The notes: generated from the sequence alone by a model not told the origin. A stretch of DNA of 64,000 nt from Lepeophtheirus salmonis (GCF_016086655.4 NC_052132.2:10542805-10606804), one strand, 5' to 3'. Counted from the stretch's first letter, positions 37,798-49,959 are shown. Made by a program: numbers and translations.

Positions 37798-38419
37798 CAG
37801 GATTACGACTCAAAAATTAGAAAACTTTAAAAGCTGTTTTTACTTTTTCATATTTTTTTTTGGCAAACTTTTGAATCAAAAGATGATAATTCAACAATTT
37901 TCTACATGTTTTATTCAATATTCCCCCTCCATTCTGACTGATGGCTACAATACAGGGACGAATATGAGCACAGCTGGTCTTGATGAAGTCTGAGGACAAG
38001 TTGTTCCACTTTTCCGTGATCACACCCTTCAGGGCATCAATATTCCGGTGAGAAGCCTTGTTCGTCTTGACCTCCAATAATCTCCAAACAACAGTGTCAG
38101 GGGTTCACGTCGGTTGAGGACAAAGGCCAGATCACGCACCTTCTTGGACATGTGTGCTGGGGCACCATCTTGGGTAAACACATAGTTGTCCCAAGATTAA
38201 ACATGCAATAATTTTTCGGTTCAGAACAGTGTCCATATGTCGAATTATGTGCAGATAAGATCGCACACCATCTGCCTTATTGCTTGTTGCTCGGATATTT
38301 TTGATCACAGAAAAACAAAACAAAAATCAAATTTTAGTTTTTTGTTAGTTCTTTGGAATAGCGCCAAGTACAAAATTGCCGGACTTGGAGAGGATTATAA
38401 TTTATGAGTCCTCACCCTG
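37798..38419 (-). mobile_element. Deleted Tc1/mariner element with terminal repeats and TA duplication
   Basis: The ends are inverted: 37798-37820 begins CAGGATTACGACTCA and the far end, read inward from 38419, begins CAGGGTGAGGACTCA. Each is flanked by TA (37796-37797 and 38420-38421), the target duplication expected of this superfamily. On the minus strand the interior shows NYVFTQDGAPAHMSKKV (second Asp), WPLSSTDVNP (third Asp) and NIDALKGVITEKWNNLS near the C-terminus, in shifted frames. The N-terminal domain and first Asp are deleted. The element is 622 bp, about half the usual length. Confidence 0.85.
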
Positions 38420-39229
38420 TATATCAACAGTAGGTGGGAGTTCATCATTCAGAGTGAGATGTTAACACCAAAAGAGTATATTCAAGAATAAACAAAAAAG
38501 GACAAAAAACGATAGCAACACCCTTTTTTCCATTTCTAATCTTAGAACTGTTATTTTTATCTACATTTTATCCATCCCTATACATTCTAAACATTCTTAC
38601 TATATTGTAAAAAAATTATTTAAAAAACCAGGGAATATATAAGCATTAAGTTTTAATTCTTTTGAAACCTTCTTAACTGACAGACTCCTTTAGAAAAACT
38701 TCAAAGATACTTATTCTCCTTTATACTCACAATTGAATTCATTATTTTCTTCTGGAAACCTCCAATAGGGATTTAAATCGTTATAATAAACTTGCTAATA
38801 AAAACGTTACGTCTCCTTTAAATTTATGATTACATTTTCAAACATTGAGGAATAAAATTTGAGGGGGAATAAGCTTTTAAAGGAATATATAGTTTCAACA
38901 AAATTACAATTTGCTATTTAGCTAAAGAATACATATATACAAAATGGATTCTCCTTTTCAGAAAAAAAAACATTCAAGAAATAATTATATAAAGATTCGG
39001 AAAGAAGTGTAAATATTTTTAATTAGAGTATAAAGAGATAAAATTTTATAGTGAGAGAGCAAACATTTCAATTAAACACTTAAAAGTATTGAACACAACA
39101 GTAAATATATTTTCAAGGAGATAATTGAATTAATAAAACTAATCATCAATGTTGCAACTTTGTTTTTTCATTTGATTGACATGTTGTTGATTGTTTTTAC
39201 TACTGAAATGACCGGAGTTAATGGATTTG

Positions 39230-39510
39230 ATGACAGAGAAGTTCCTCTCCATTACGTTTCTCCTCTAATTATACTGTAATGGTTCATGGTAGATGAAAGA
39301 AAAAGTCGTAGTACTTTACTTAACAAGATGTATCTCCTCTGGCCTCATCTCTCAGTCCACAGATCGACTTGGTGTCCCCCTCCCTCCCGAATATTTCATA
39401 CAAGTCAAACTCAAAACTTCCTCCACATAATCTAAGCTTTCATTTACTTTAATGATCCTCTGAATTTTCTGAATATCTCAAAAAAGTGGAAAGAAAATAA
39501 TATATTCTTT
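39230..39510 (+). repeat. R4 dispersed repeat, copy 2
   Basis: It carries AAGATGTATCTCCTCTGGCC, GTCCACAGATCGACTTGG, TCCTCCACATAATC and AATAATATATTCTTTGC, matching 28840-29135. It has no inverted ends that I can see. Confidence 0.7.
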
Positions 39511-39909
39511 GCTTTAAAAAGTTATTTATTTATTAGTATTTGTTACAATATTTGGATTTCAAATTTGAATTCTACCAATCAACGCTCAGAATACAAATTA
39601 AGGGTTGAGAGCAGAAACATCTACAGCTGACAGCAACAAAAATAGGTTAAGTTTTAACGAGGTACTGCTACATATAAAACCGTAGCAATATATTTCTTAT
39701 GATGGCGGATTGTTAAATATATATTTTTCACTTCCCCCTATAAATCTACATTGTAGATTTTTATTCATTTAGTTCCGTAAATAAAAAAATCTATTAACTT
39801 GAAAATAATGACTTTATCTATGTTCATCTAAAAAATTGTACAGAACATACATATCTTCCTAAATACTAGTGATGTAACGGATCCTTATGAGTACAATAAT
39901 AGAATATAT

Positions 39910-40205
39910 GTTCTATCGGTATGTAAAAATAAAAGACACTGACAGATTGAATAATTTTTTGTTAGAGAGAATATTTCATTAGATCAGAAAAATCAGCTAA
40001 AATCAGCTGTAATGATGGGAGTAGAAAATATACCAGGACATAAGCAAAAATTACTCAAATATCATTTTTCAATTTACGATTACAGCTCCACAACTAGTCC
40101 TTAGTGGTACTCCTTGTCTTCCACGCACTAGTGAGTACTTAATACTTAAATGTTCGCTTTTAAAGAATAGTAATAACAGCTTAGGATACTTCCACATATA
40201 TTCAC
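39910..40205 (+). repeat. R1 copy, plus sense, diverged
   Basis: It contains ATCGGTATGTAAAAATAAAA, GACAGATTGAATAAT, AGGACATAAGCAAAAATTAC and GTAATAACAGCTTAGG. Confidence 0.65.
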
Positions 40206-42190
40206 AATAGATAAATACGTACTAACATAAACTGTATCAAATCTATTCCTATGTCACACCAATGATGAGCAAGAAGCGTAAAAGGCAGGCCCCTTCTTAT
40301 TTTGATAGGGAATGTTGCAGTGACACCAAAAGTAAAGGTACAAAGAGCCATTGCCACCTTCATCCTCCCATTTTTTTAAATTTTTTATATTTATAGCAAT
40401 ATAAAAGTTTCGTCGTCCCAAAAAAATTGAATTGACAAAATTGTCTATTTTTTTTTTTTTTTTTTTCAAAGTTGTACTAAGTTATTTGTAAAATTCAACA
40501 TTTATAAAAAACCCATTCTTCTGTCCTAAAAGATACCCCTTCCCCTACGAAAGAAAATTTCAGCGACAGCCCTGCTTCCCTCCCAAATTAAATATTTTGG
40601 GCGCCTCTAAATGTGGCACCATTATATAATATTCCCCCTCCCCCCTTGCAAATACATCCTCAAAGGGGTAGCAAAAAATCAATTTCATTTTACTCACATT
40701 TTTAGATGGACATTTTATTTAACACTCCGTTGATGAACTAGGATATAATATACCCCAAAATTTATAAAAAAATTTCTCATTCCTTTTTAATCTACATTTT
40801 ATCCCAATATTTTTCAGTACTCTTATAACACATTTAATCAGACTATATGTAGTTTTTTATTTATCTTGATATTCGTATATTTAGTCTTTTTTAATGGAGA
40901 TTACTGTTAATGTAATTAACTGTTTTACTTAAGAGTCGTTACTTGAGTAATTTCGCTTACTTTCTTGGATTTTTAGCTACAAAATATTCATATTGTAGAT
41001 ATTATCTTATATAGATATTATCAAACAACATCATCAAAACTTATGGTTGCCCATTTGATTCCCGAACTTCGCATAGAGTAATGAATATTTTATAATATTT
41101 TTTATATCATATAAATTTTGTGTTTTCACTTCAAGAGTAACAAACCATAAACTGTTCAAAATCTAAACTTATCTTGTTAGGATTTATATAAAATAAGGAT
41201 TTATTTTAAAAGATGTTTTACTTTTATACAAGTATTTTTAATATTTTAATTGATATTTATGAATGCAAAATGGACGGGTTTAGTTATAAAATAATACAAA
41301 TAAATGACATAATCGTTTATAATTCAATCGCTTAAAACGTTTATTGGGGGTTATTTTTACCCTGCTCACTAACCACGTTATAAAAAGGATTTTTATAAAT
41401 GTAGGGTGAAGTTTTTTTTTACTTACGGAGACAAAGTGCGGGTTCTTTTACGTATCTTGAGAAAAAGATCGCAGGTAACGTATTTTTCTCAGTTAAGTGG
41501 TTCGCAAATCAGTTCAAACTCCCGATCCGTAATATCCCTAATAGATACAGGGATGTATGAATGTGATATATATGCACATATTCATTCTTGTATTCGTATT
41601 CATTTGAAACACATTCTATATATATGTAGGTTAGGCCGGTTTGTTTTTCAACAGATTTTGAAACTCGATTATGACTAATTCGGAAAAGTTGTCAATTGGT
41701 AAGACAACAAACCTATGCTAAAATTTCATTTTCCTACAATGCCCTCTTTAAGTGGTACATCCAGTTCAAAGTTTGAAATGAGACAAAAGTCCTTTATTTT
41801 TTCAATAAATATTGTAAATAAAGCATTAATCTTTTGCTGTTGTTTTTTTATGTTTTTTATATAATAGACACCATTTTAGTTAATAAAAAATAATAATAAA
41901 GTGTTTTCTAAAGATACTCTATATAGCAAAAAAGAGAATACCATAAGAAAATTTTGATATTTTCTTTCGGAAAATGTACAAAAATAATAGCACTCTAGGC
42001 GGATCATCAAATTTTACTAACTTTTATTTCTTTGATTATTCCATAAGAGAATAATTTCAAAAACACTTTTTTAGGGTTTAAAAAATATATTTATTAAAAT
42101 TAACTTAAAAGGACTTCTTATTGTATATTTACTTGTGAGATAATTTTAGCAGAAAACTTTTTTGCCAAATGTAAACTTTGCAGAACGGGA
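40206..42190. other. No gene seen
   Basis: At 40560-40610 a CCCTCCCAAATTAAATA block followed by GGGCGCCTCT resembles an R3 end in reverse, without a body. The open frame 41406-41678 has no motif. Confidence 0.5.
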
Positions 42191-42199
42191 ATGTCACTG

Positions 42200-42885
42200 A
42201 CAGACCATTTCTGAAATTAGGCCCAAAAAAAGATATTTAATTTATTTATATATACAAGTGTATAATTTAATTCAATTTAAAATGATAGTATGGTAAGAAG
42301 GTATTGTTCTTAAACAATATATGTAAAATCATATAGGTAAATTACCATTTTTAAACACAGCACAGTAGTATGGGGTTTGAATTTAGTTGGAATATTTACA
42401 AATGTTTCAAAATATATTAAATAATAAACAAACACGACCTCAACTCGAATGCAGGAAGTGCTAATCACTTCTCCGTCATCAATTTATTATCATATATTAT
42501 TGGTTTTCCTCGAACTTTGAGTGCATCCTTCTTCTCCGGGGTTTTCCTCACTACAGCTAACATCCTCTTCTTCAGAAACATTATGATCATAACGAATTGG
42601 ATATCACTACTCTGACGCAATATTATGCATGCTTGTCAATCCATGAGTATTTTCCAATATGAAAAAACATAATTTCGAATGATAATTAATTGATAACGGG
42701 GAAGTGATTAGTAATTCTTCAATAAGTATTACTGTCGTGTTTGTATATTATTTAACTTATTTTAAGTACATAAGCGTAAAATATACATTAGAAATTAAAT
42801 TCAAATATACAATTCAATTATAAATATGGTACAAATAAATTATGTCTCATTTTTCGGCCCAATATCGGTAAAAAAATTCTGTAAA
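42200..42885. repeat. Fold-back element with arms of about 300 bp
   Basis: The outer block CTGAAATTAGGCCCAAAAAA (left) pairs with TTACCGATATTGGGCCGAAA (right, read inward). The inner block TTAAATAATAAACAAACACG at 42417 pairs with TTAAATAATATACAAACACG from 42754, and CTAATCACTTC-x-CCGT-x-ATCAATT pairs next. On the minus strand the centre can be read as an acidic stretch (NVSEEEDVSCSEENPGEEG), possibly a coding scrap. Confidence 0.65.
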
Positions 42886-42889
42886 TTGT

Positions 42890-44350
42890 CCTTGAACCAT
42901 ATTGACTAATTTAAGTGTTTTTATCGTTTTTCATAATTTGATCGAGATGTGTGACTTTGTAGGACCATGTAATTTTTCAAATGGTGATTTTCATACTATA
43001 TTACAACTTTTCCGTACTAATCATAATTGAACTTCGACAAAAGTTGAAAAATAAGCCTACCTAACTATCTCTCCCTTCCTTCCAAGCATCATCCCCTCAT
43101 TCCATTTCATTTTATTGTCAATGCTATTTCCTTATGGTGAAACTACATATATTCCGCTTTCAAAAAAGTTTCTTGGCATTAAATATCATTTGAAGTCAAG
43201 AAGAAAGTAAAGAATGTTATTTTAAATGCTTCAGTCTTATTTCCTTTTTTTCCGGGGAAAAAAGGAAATATTACGTTGTCGACATATGTATGTAAAAAAA
43301 TAAAACTTGGTTGACAATTGCTTTTATAATCATGTATCGTTCAGACTTGTCAATCTTTGGAAAAGGTGTAACAACGAAATTAAAACTTGTCTGTCATATA
43401 CAATTTATTTTTGATGCAATTATCCCAAGTTGGGGATTGACATAAATAGATCAAATTTTATCACAATAAGCCTTATATGTCTGCTATTGTTTGAATTTGT
43501 CCATTTTCAAAAAAACACTCAGACCAACTCACTCATACGACTGTAATATAACAAAATGGGTGAAACTTTACTGAGTACCTGTCAACAGATGCAATATAGA
43601 TGTGACTAACTTTGATTTACGAGTGATGACATCTTCAATTTGAGGTGTAAAAATTTTCAAATTACCCTCCCACAGTATGCGAGGTGAAATCGTGGACTTG
43701 TCATTCAATCAATATGGTTTTCTTTAAGGTGAATATTTTAAAATATTATATTTGTTGTTACAAGTAGGGACTATTATAGTCAATAAACAATCAATCAACA
43801 GTTGTCAGTCTGGAGGCGAAAATGCAAAGGGTGTCTGATTTGCTCCACGCCCTATTGAGTGTCAAGAAGATTATGAAGGTCGTATAATTCTCTAGCTAAA
43901 AGAATGGGTCAACTTCTAACTGATTTTGGGCATTTTTCTGTTTCGTTTCACAAAAGAAGTTGCGGAATACAATAGAGGTATTGACGTAATTATAAAAATA
44001 ATCCAAACAAAAACTAATGAGTATGTTCTAATAGTAAAAACATTCTGTTTTTATAGTTTCAGTATCACTATTACGTAAAAATGAAACATTAATCCTTATC
44101 GTATATTATTTAAGTCTGGTCTTCTGGTAAAATGCGAGACAATTATTTGTCTAATGTTAGTTTCGGATTTGGATCCAAAATTCCGAATACCTGAGTATTT
44201 AGATCTAGAGATAAAATAAGACCCGGATTAGGAAAATCTGTTCTGTGTAAAGTCAAGAGAAACCAAGAATTGATGGCTTGGTTAAAGCAAAAACGGGTCA
44301 CCACATCATGACAAAAATGCAGAACGTGTTGTTGTTTTTTTGAGGTAAGA
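42890..44350. other. No gene seen
   Basis: AT-rich intergenic sequence without recognisable elements. Confidence 0.55.
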
Positions 44351-44355
44351 TATAC

Positions 44356-44952
44356 AGTGATTTAAAAAAATAATAGAGCCATCTATGAATGAAACCCGGG
44401 ACCTTTGAGCCCATGTGTTACATCTAAAGATTTAATGCGACCCAGTTTTGATAAAATATAAATTTGTCCATTCTTTAACCAGTGATCATTTTTTTTTTAT
44501 TGCAAGACTATTGTACCATTGTGTCATCCAATTGGTAAACGTTTCACAACGTCAATACGTCAACGACAGAATGTTTTCGAACCTATTAGATTTTCAGAGG
44601 CAGAACGTAGTTGTGCTGTTGAGATTATTTTGGTGAGCAACGATCCGGATATTAGCAATGCTGAGGTCCCAAAGAGGACAAAGATTGACAGGAGCAAGTT
44701 TGCAGAGTTGAGGAAGCCCTGGTGGATACCTAGGATCCCAGAAGAGTAATCACAGGGAAGGGAGGACTAGGTGCCTCATAGCTCCCCCTACCTAAATCTG
44801 ATGGATTATTTTGTCTAGAGCTACCTTGAGTCAAAGGTCAACTCAGGTACTCACAACACCTTAAAGTCCTTAAACAAACCCATTGTCCTGGAATGCAAAA
44901 AATTAGATTGGAATCGAGGGCTTTTGAGGCCAACAGAGGCTACATCGAGTGA
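44356..44952 (+). mobile_element. Mariner relic with 5' leader
   Basis: A leader of about 190 bp (44356-44545) has a second, separate copy at 45893-46075. It runs directly into the coding relic TSIRQRQNVFEPIRFSEAE. Later frames give an NLMDYFVxSYLESKVNSG block (third-Asp neighbourhood, Trp replaced by a stop) and a tail ending near a stop at 44950-44952. The catalytic middle is deleted. The identity of the transposase lineage is inferred from the C-terminal block only. Confidence 0.6.
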
Positions 44953-45892
44953 GATATATTATCAATACTTGTATCTACTTTTCAGTTTTTGTTTTTTGAA
45001 TAAATCTTACAAAATGATCATTTTATGCTTATTTATATTAAATACATCGAAAGCACGTTGTTATATCCTGCATATATATACATATATCTAAAAAAGTATA
45101 TATTATTGCTTCATAAAGATAAGACAGGTCTTGAATCGGAAGTACATTTGTATTATCCGAAATGTAAGATCCGAATACAATTTTGATACTCAAAGTTTTA
45201 CGGATTTTAAAAAGCTAATAAATTGCCTAATACTGAATCCTAGTTTAAAAAAATATATATTATTTACATCGAACGTAACAACTATATTTATCCTGATTAG
45301 TGGTTGGAGTGACATCTACATAAACAGTTAAATTGATTGATTATTCTAACAATAATTCTAGATAAAACTAGAAAATATGTTTTTATAGTGATAACATTCG
45401 GTTAATCATTGTTTCGGCAAAGGTAATCAGTATAAATATAAAAATCCGGATCCTATTTTACTGTGGTCTAATCTTTGGTTAAAATGTTCATAAAATTCAA
45501 GACAAGTATCGTTCTAATTTTGATTTTGGATGCAGCTACGAAAGTTTGGGTACCCGAAATTTACTTGCATATTCAACTCATGGGTTGAAAAGTCCCAGAT
45601 TTAACAAAGAAAACACGTTTTTTTCTATCAAAATTGGCTTTTTTTATTTATTTTTTTCTTATTCGCTTTATGGAAGGGAGTACCTCAAGCACCTTTCAAG
45701 CAAATGCTTAGCTCAGATGGTATTTTTCCCCCTCAAGAAGAAGTGTAAAATTAAAACACGAATTTGTTTTTGTTATATTGTTTTGGAAATAACATAAGTA
45801 GCGTATCACAGAGCACAATAACTCACAAGCTAAAGAGCAAATTGTCATGAAATTTTGACCCATGTCTTTTGGTTGGTACTAACGGAGAATGA

Positions 45893-46075
45893 CGTGATTT
45901 AAAAAAATAGACCCATCAATGAATGAAGCCTGAGGCATTTGATCCCATGTGTTATGTCTGAAAATTTCAACCGACCCAGTTCTGATAAAATATAAAATCG
46001 TCCATTCTTTAACCACTGATTTTTTTATTTGATTGCAAGACTCTTGAACCATTGTATAATGCAATTGGTAAACTT
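45893..46075 (+). repeat. Solo leader fragment matching 44356-44545
   Basis: The whole segment aligns with the leader of the mariner relic 1.54 kb upstream, in the same orientation. Shared blocks include GTGATTTAAAAAAATA, TAAAATATAAA and CAATTGGTAAAC. No coding remnant follows it. It is read as a truncated second copy of that element, not as a long terminal repeat. Confidence 0.75.
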
Positions 46076-46312
46076 TTATATATACATTTTACTTTTTTTT
46101 TTAAAGAAAAGTAATTATCATAAAGGTTCATGATATTCTAAATGTAAAGCAAAGTATTATCAGTTGTGAAACTTAGAAATGATTGTTTAAAAGTGATAGC
46201 CGTCTTAAATAAAATTATATGTTGAAATTTTTTGGCTGATTATTTTCTTGTAGTGTTTATTTTGGTGTTGTTTCAGATATTTTTCAATTATTAACTGCAA
46301 TCAAATGTTTTA

Positions 46313-47459
46313 CCGGGCCGTGCAAAATTATTTACCGATGATGTAAAGAGGATCGAAATTGCAGCCCTCCTCCGAGCGGGAGTGCCTCATAACAACATTA
46401 AAGAAAAGGTTGGGGCCTCGTTGAAGACAATTTACAACCTTTCCAAGCGCTTGGAGGCTGGGGGTGATCTCAAGCATTCCCCTGGGCTGGTAGGAAGCCC
46501 ACTGTCTCAAAAAGGCAAGTAAAGGCAGTGTTAAAGAGGACTCTCAACTGGTCCATTGCCGACATGGCCAGAAAGATGGGAACATCGAGATCAACTGTTA
46601 CAAGGGCATTGAAAAGGGCTGGAGGAAAGTCCCTGAGGCGTACTGAACGCCCTCTGCTAACTGAAAGTCAGCGAGAAGTCAGACTTGAGCGTGCCAAGAA
46701 AATCTTGAATGATATCAAGAGCTCATCTGGACGCATCATCATTTATTCAGATGAGAAAACTTTTACGGTCGATCCTGTTTTCAACAGGCAAAATGACCGT
46801 GTTGTGAGCTTTGGAGATGTGCAAGATAAGCACCGCTATGTGGCAACAACAAAGCACCCTGCTTCGGTGATGATGTTGGGTCTCGTAGCCTCCAACGGGA
46901 AGGCCATGAAGCCGGTATGGTTCTTCACTGGCAACAAATTAACAGCGGAGGATGATGTGAAGATTCTGGCGTCCAAGGTCCTTCCATGGATCAAATCCAT
47001 AGTCGGCAACTCTCCTTGGGGTTTTCAACAAGATGGAGCACCCGCCACGCTTCCGTAGAAAGATCAGGAGTGGCTCAAGGACAACATGCACTTTTGGCCC
47101 AAGGACTACTGGCCCCCTCAGAGCCCAGATCTGAACCCACCAGACTTCTCTATCTAGGCGCGCATGGAGACCAAGGCCTGCAAAAAACAACGCAAGAGCA
47201 TAAATGCCTTAGAGGCTGCTGTCAACAAGGACTGGGCCTTTATTGACGCCGATTACATCCAGCAAGTCTATGGCAGCTTCAGACATCGCCTGACCAGTGT
47301 CATTGAGTCAAATGGTGGCTACATTGATTAAATTTGAGCACAAACTATTTTATTATTCTAAAAATGTATGAATAAATTATTTCTCAAGTCATTCGAAATG
47401 TCATTATTGTCCGCGTTATGTTCTGAACAAAAATCGGTAAATAATTCTTCACGGCCTGG
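46313..47459 (+). mobile_element. Near-complete mariner element with terminal repeats and TA duplication
   Basis: This is the best-preserved transposon in the window, 1147 bp long. The 27-bp terminal inverted repeats at 46313-46339 and 47433-47459 agree at 24 positions (left end CCGGGCCGTGCAAAATTATT). TA flanks both sides (46311-46312 and 47460-47461). The interior carries one transposase frame with a few disabling changes, annotated separately. The closeness of the two ends suggests a younger insertion than the other relics. Confidence 0.93.
46338..47331 (+). pseudogene. Mariner transposase, slightly broken
   Basis: The N-terminal helix-turn-helix is readable from about 46338 (KRIEIAALLRAGVPHNN, VGASLKTIYNLSKRLEAG), but no ATG remains in that frame. 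A frameshift near 46490 leads into GRKPTVSKRQVKAVLKRTL. The long open part has the second helix-turn-helix (GTSRSTVTRALKRAGGK), the first Asp in IYSDEKTFTVDP and the second in FQQDGAPAT. A stop follows at 47056-47058. The frame then continues WLKDNMHFWPKDYWPPQSPD with the third Asp, a second stop in place of the Trp after DFSI, and an end NGGYID-stop at 47329-47331. About 31 positions separate the second and third Asp. Three or more lesions make it nonfunctional in cis. Confidence 0.9.
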
Positions 47460-48035
47460 TATGTTAATTGTTTTGCTTGATATATATCACTATTTCCTTG
47501 GATTTGAAAGGTTTTTATTTTGACATCATAATAATTTTATGCTGCCTTTAAAAATAAAAAAATGAAATTACGCCTGATGATCAACAACGAGAAAAAAAAT
47601 TATAGCTAAATTGTTTTTTTTTGATTGGAGGACACTTAACTAAAACCCACTTGCCAAATCATATTTTTCTGAACGGACGCCTTGCTTAAAAACATAGGAA
47701 AAAGGGTATCATTTATATAACTCTAATTCAGGGAATATTTACTTTCTTTCCTCCAATTCCTCACATTTTAGTGAGCCAACTCTCCATTTCCTACCCTAGC
47801 ATCAAGCTTTGAAAAATTAGATTTTAACCCCTGCAGTTTTTTGTATGTAATTATTCATCTTGCTTTTTTGTGCTATTTTAAGGTCCTTAATTTTTGTTTG
47901 GATATATTATAGTTTTTACTAACACTTATCCCATGGAAATAAAATACATATATAAAGATTGCTTGGTATATTTTTTCTCAATTTATTTGGCCCATAAAAA
48001 AACCTACATAGTATGCAATACTAGACACAAAGAGG

Positions 48036-48280
48036 TTAATCATAATTTTGTATTTGTTTTGCCTTGACGAGTGCCTCAATGATCGGTTCTGCTTTTGGAA
48101 TGGGGCAGTAAAAATCAGATTCAAGGTCAATCAGGCGGTTTTGCGATTTGATTTTGATCCCAATCATGCTCGAAGACGCCAAAATTGAAGAGTAACATGG
48201 AGGGAAATCAATTAGTACTGGGAGCACCGCCACAGCAAGAGTGCTGCCTCGCGGAGCCTTAGATAGACACAGTCGTTGTT
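48036..48280 (-). other. Unidentified open stretch with coding-like composition
   Basis: A minus-strand frame open for about 80 codons reads PRGSTLAVAVLPVLIDFPP and ends QIQNYD at a stop at 48036. Its GC content and residue mix (few Asn/Lys/Phe runs) stand out from the flanks, which suggests a coding remnant. Its upstream edge runs into a dispersed repeat piece near 48255. I do not recognise any family, and it could be chance. Confidence 0.2.
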
Positions 48281-48419
48281 AAAATTGAGTCTTCAAATCA
48301 CATTTTATAGTAAATACTGTATACAATAGGATGTGACCTAAGCTTCTACAAGATTTTATTTACTTTCATATACAACTCTATACATAATATAAACTAACTT
48401 TTCTTTTTTAATATGATGG

Positions 48420-48626
48420 GCACGCTCAATGCTACATGCAAAATGCCTGCAAAATTTCATAGATATAACTATATTTATATTTCTTAGATCAAAAATATGT
48501 TTACGATATACATCAGGGACAACTATATATATAGTGTACCCTGTATACACGCTTCATGCAACATGCCAAACGCCGGCAAAATTTAATCATTATAACTAAG
48601 TTGTTTTTTCTTCGATCAAATATGAC
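48420..48626 (+). repeat. Tandem pair with a period of about 124 bp
   Basis: GCACGCTCAATGCTACATGC...CTGCAAAATTTCAT is repeated as ACACGCTTCATGCAACATGC...CCGGCAAAATTTAATC, both followed by ATAACTA and GATCAAA. Two diverged units. Confidence 0.6.
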
Positions 48627-48848
48627 TATTAGTACAATATGGATAGATAATCAGAAACAGAGTAAAAAGTTTTAGAACCATAGTCTTATTAGTTATTCAA
48701 GGACTGTTTATGTTATTTCAGCAAACAGTGGAATCATTCATGAACCCATCGGTTTCTTACTTGTTCAAACATATAATCCACATATCAGGATTTATTATTT
48801 TGAGTTTTTGTTGCGAGTTAATATTTTTATTTTAACCAGCGGGTTGTA

Positions 48849-49560
48849 CATTGAAATATGAACACTTACTAATTCAATAATAAATTAAGGCTGAGTGATT
48901 ATAATTAATTAATATTTCGATATATTAAAGCATAAGCAATTACTCACAAAAAAAAACCTGAGCTCTCCAGATTACGTAAGAGTTGAAAAAATGGCATTTC
49001 CGTTCGTGTACAACAAGCCGTTGGGCATCTCCAGTACCACCGTCCAGGCCGTCAGCAAGTCCAAAACGTTGGAGATGAAATAAGGCTCTGTCAAAAAAGG
49101 CCAAACTGGACCAGAAGGAGTTAAAGAAGACAGCTCAGGCCAATCTCTTCAAGTCCTTGAGTCCAAGAGATCTTGGGATTTTACACGAGGCTTTCAAGAG
49201 AGCTATCAAAGAAGTAGGTAGTAGGAAAGAGTATTGTGAGTGAATGGAAGAAACCAATTTCTTCCGTTGCAATACCCCCGTACACACCTGATGCCAACTC
49301 CCTCGAGTACACCATTTGGATACATGTGGAGGGGAAGGTCTGCAGGTTCTATCATTCAAAAACCGAGGCCCGTCGTCGATCGGCAGATTGTCGACCAAAG
49401 TCCTCGAGCTAGCTGACATTGAAGACATTACAAAAATTATGATACATATCGATAAAAAATTGGAGAAGAAAAAGATGTGTGCATGATGGATGCCGCATTT
49501 ACTCACACTAAAGGAAAACAGTGTCGTGAAGAAGTTTCAATTAATTATTTAGCGAAATTT
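48849..49560 (+). mobile_element. Mariner-type relic, copy M2 (sister of M1)
   Basis: The first 20 bases (CATTGAAATATGAACACTTA) and about 100 bp of leader match M1. The coding relic shows GISSTTVQAVSKSKTLE, then a deletion of the catalytic centre, then PDANSLEYTIWIHVEGKVC, which is the third-Asp region. Internal stops are present. The right inverted end is not recognisable. The right limit is approximate and set where similarity to a transposase tail ends. An open frame of 123 codons on the opposite strand (49506-49135) is a shadow of this relic. Confidence 0.75.
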
Positions 49561-49959
49561 CAAAGAAACAAAGCAGATTATTTTAAAAGTGTATAGAGCT
49601 GAATGAAGATAATGTTGAAGAAAAAATATCTCTATCCCAAAAATGTTGTGTTGTATTTTTTTTGTTGAGGCGGGTAATTGTAGGACAACCTTTGTATTTA
49701 TCTAACACATGGGCTTAAATGTCCTGGGCTTAACATTGAAAACAAATTGTTTTTTTTTCGTTCAAAATTTGCAATTTTTTTTTTTTTAATTCACTTTGTG
49801 GAGCAGAGTTGCCATAACACTTTTTAAGTCATTGCTTAGCTAGTAGAATGGTTGCTTTTCAGCCCATGTGTTACATTTATATATATATTTATTTATTTGA
49901 AATCGGGAACATTTAAGGATATTGTATATTACAATTTATTTCCCAAAATTAACAGTAAT

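Noticed and set aside
44356..46075. Direct repeats as long terminal repeats of a retrotransposon
   Set aside because: There are no TG...CA borders, no primer-binding site or polypurine tract, and the first copy runs straight into mariner coding sequence.
46939..47246. Extra open frames inside the 46313 mariner
   Set aside because: They are other-frame readings; the true transposase frame continues past the stop at 47056.
49135..49506. Open frame of 123 codons on the minus strand
   Set aside because: It is the antisense of the M2 mariner relic; the plus-strand reading shows transposase motifs.
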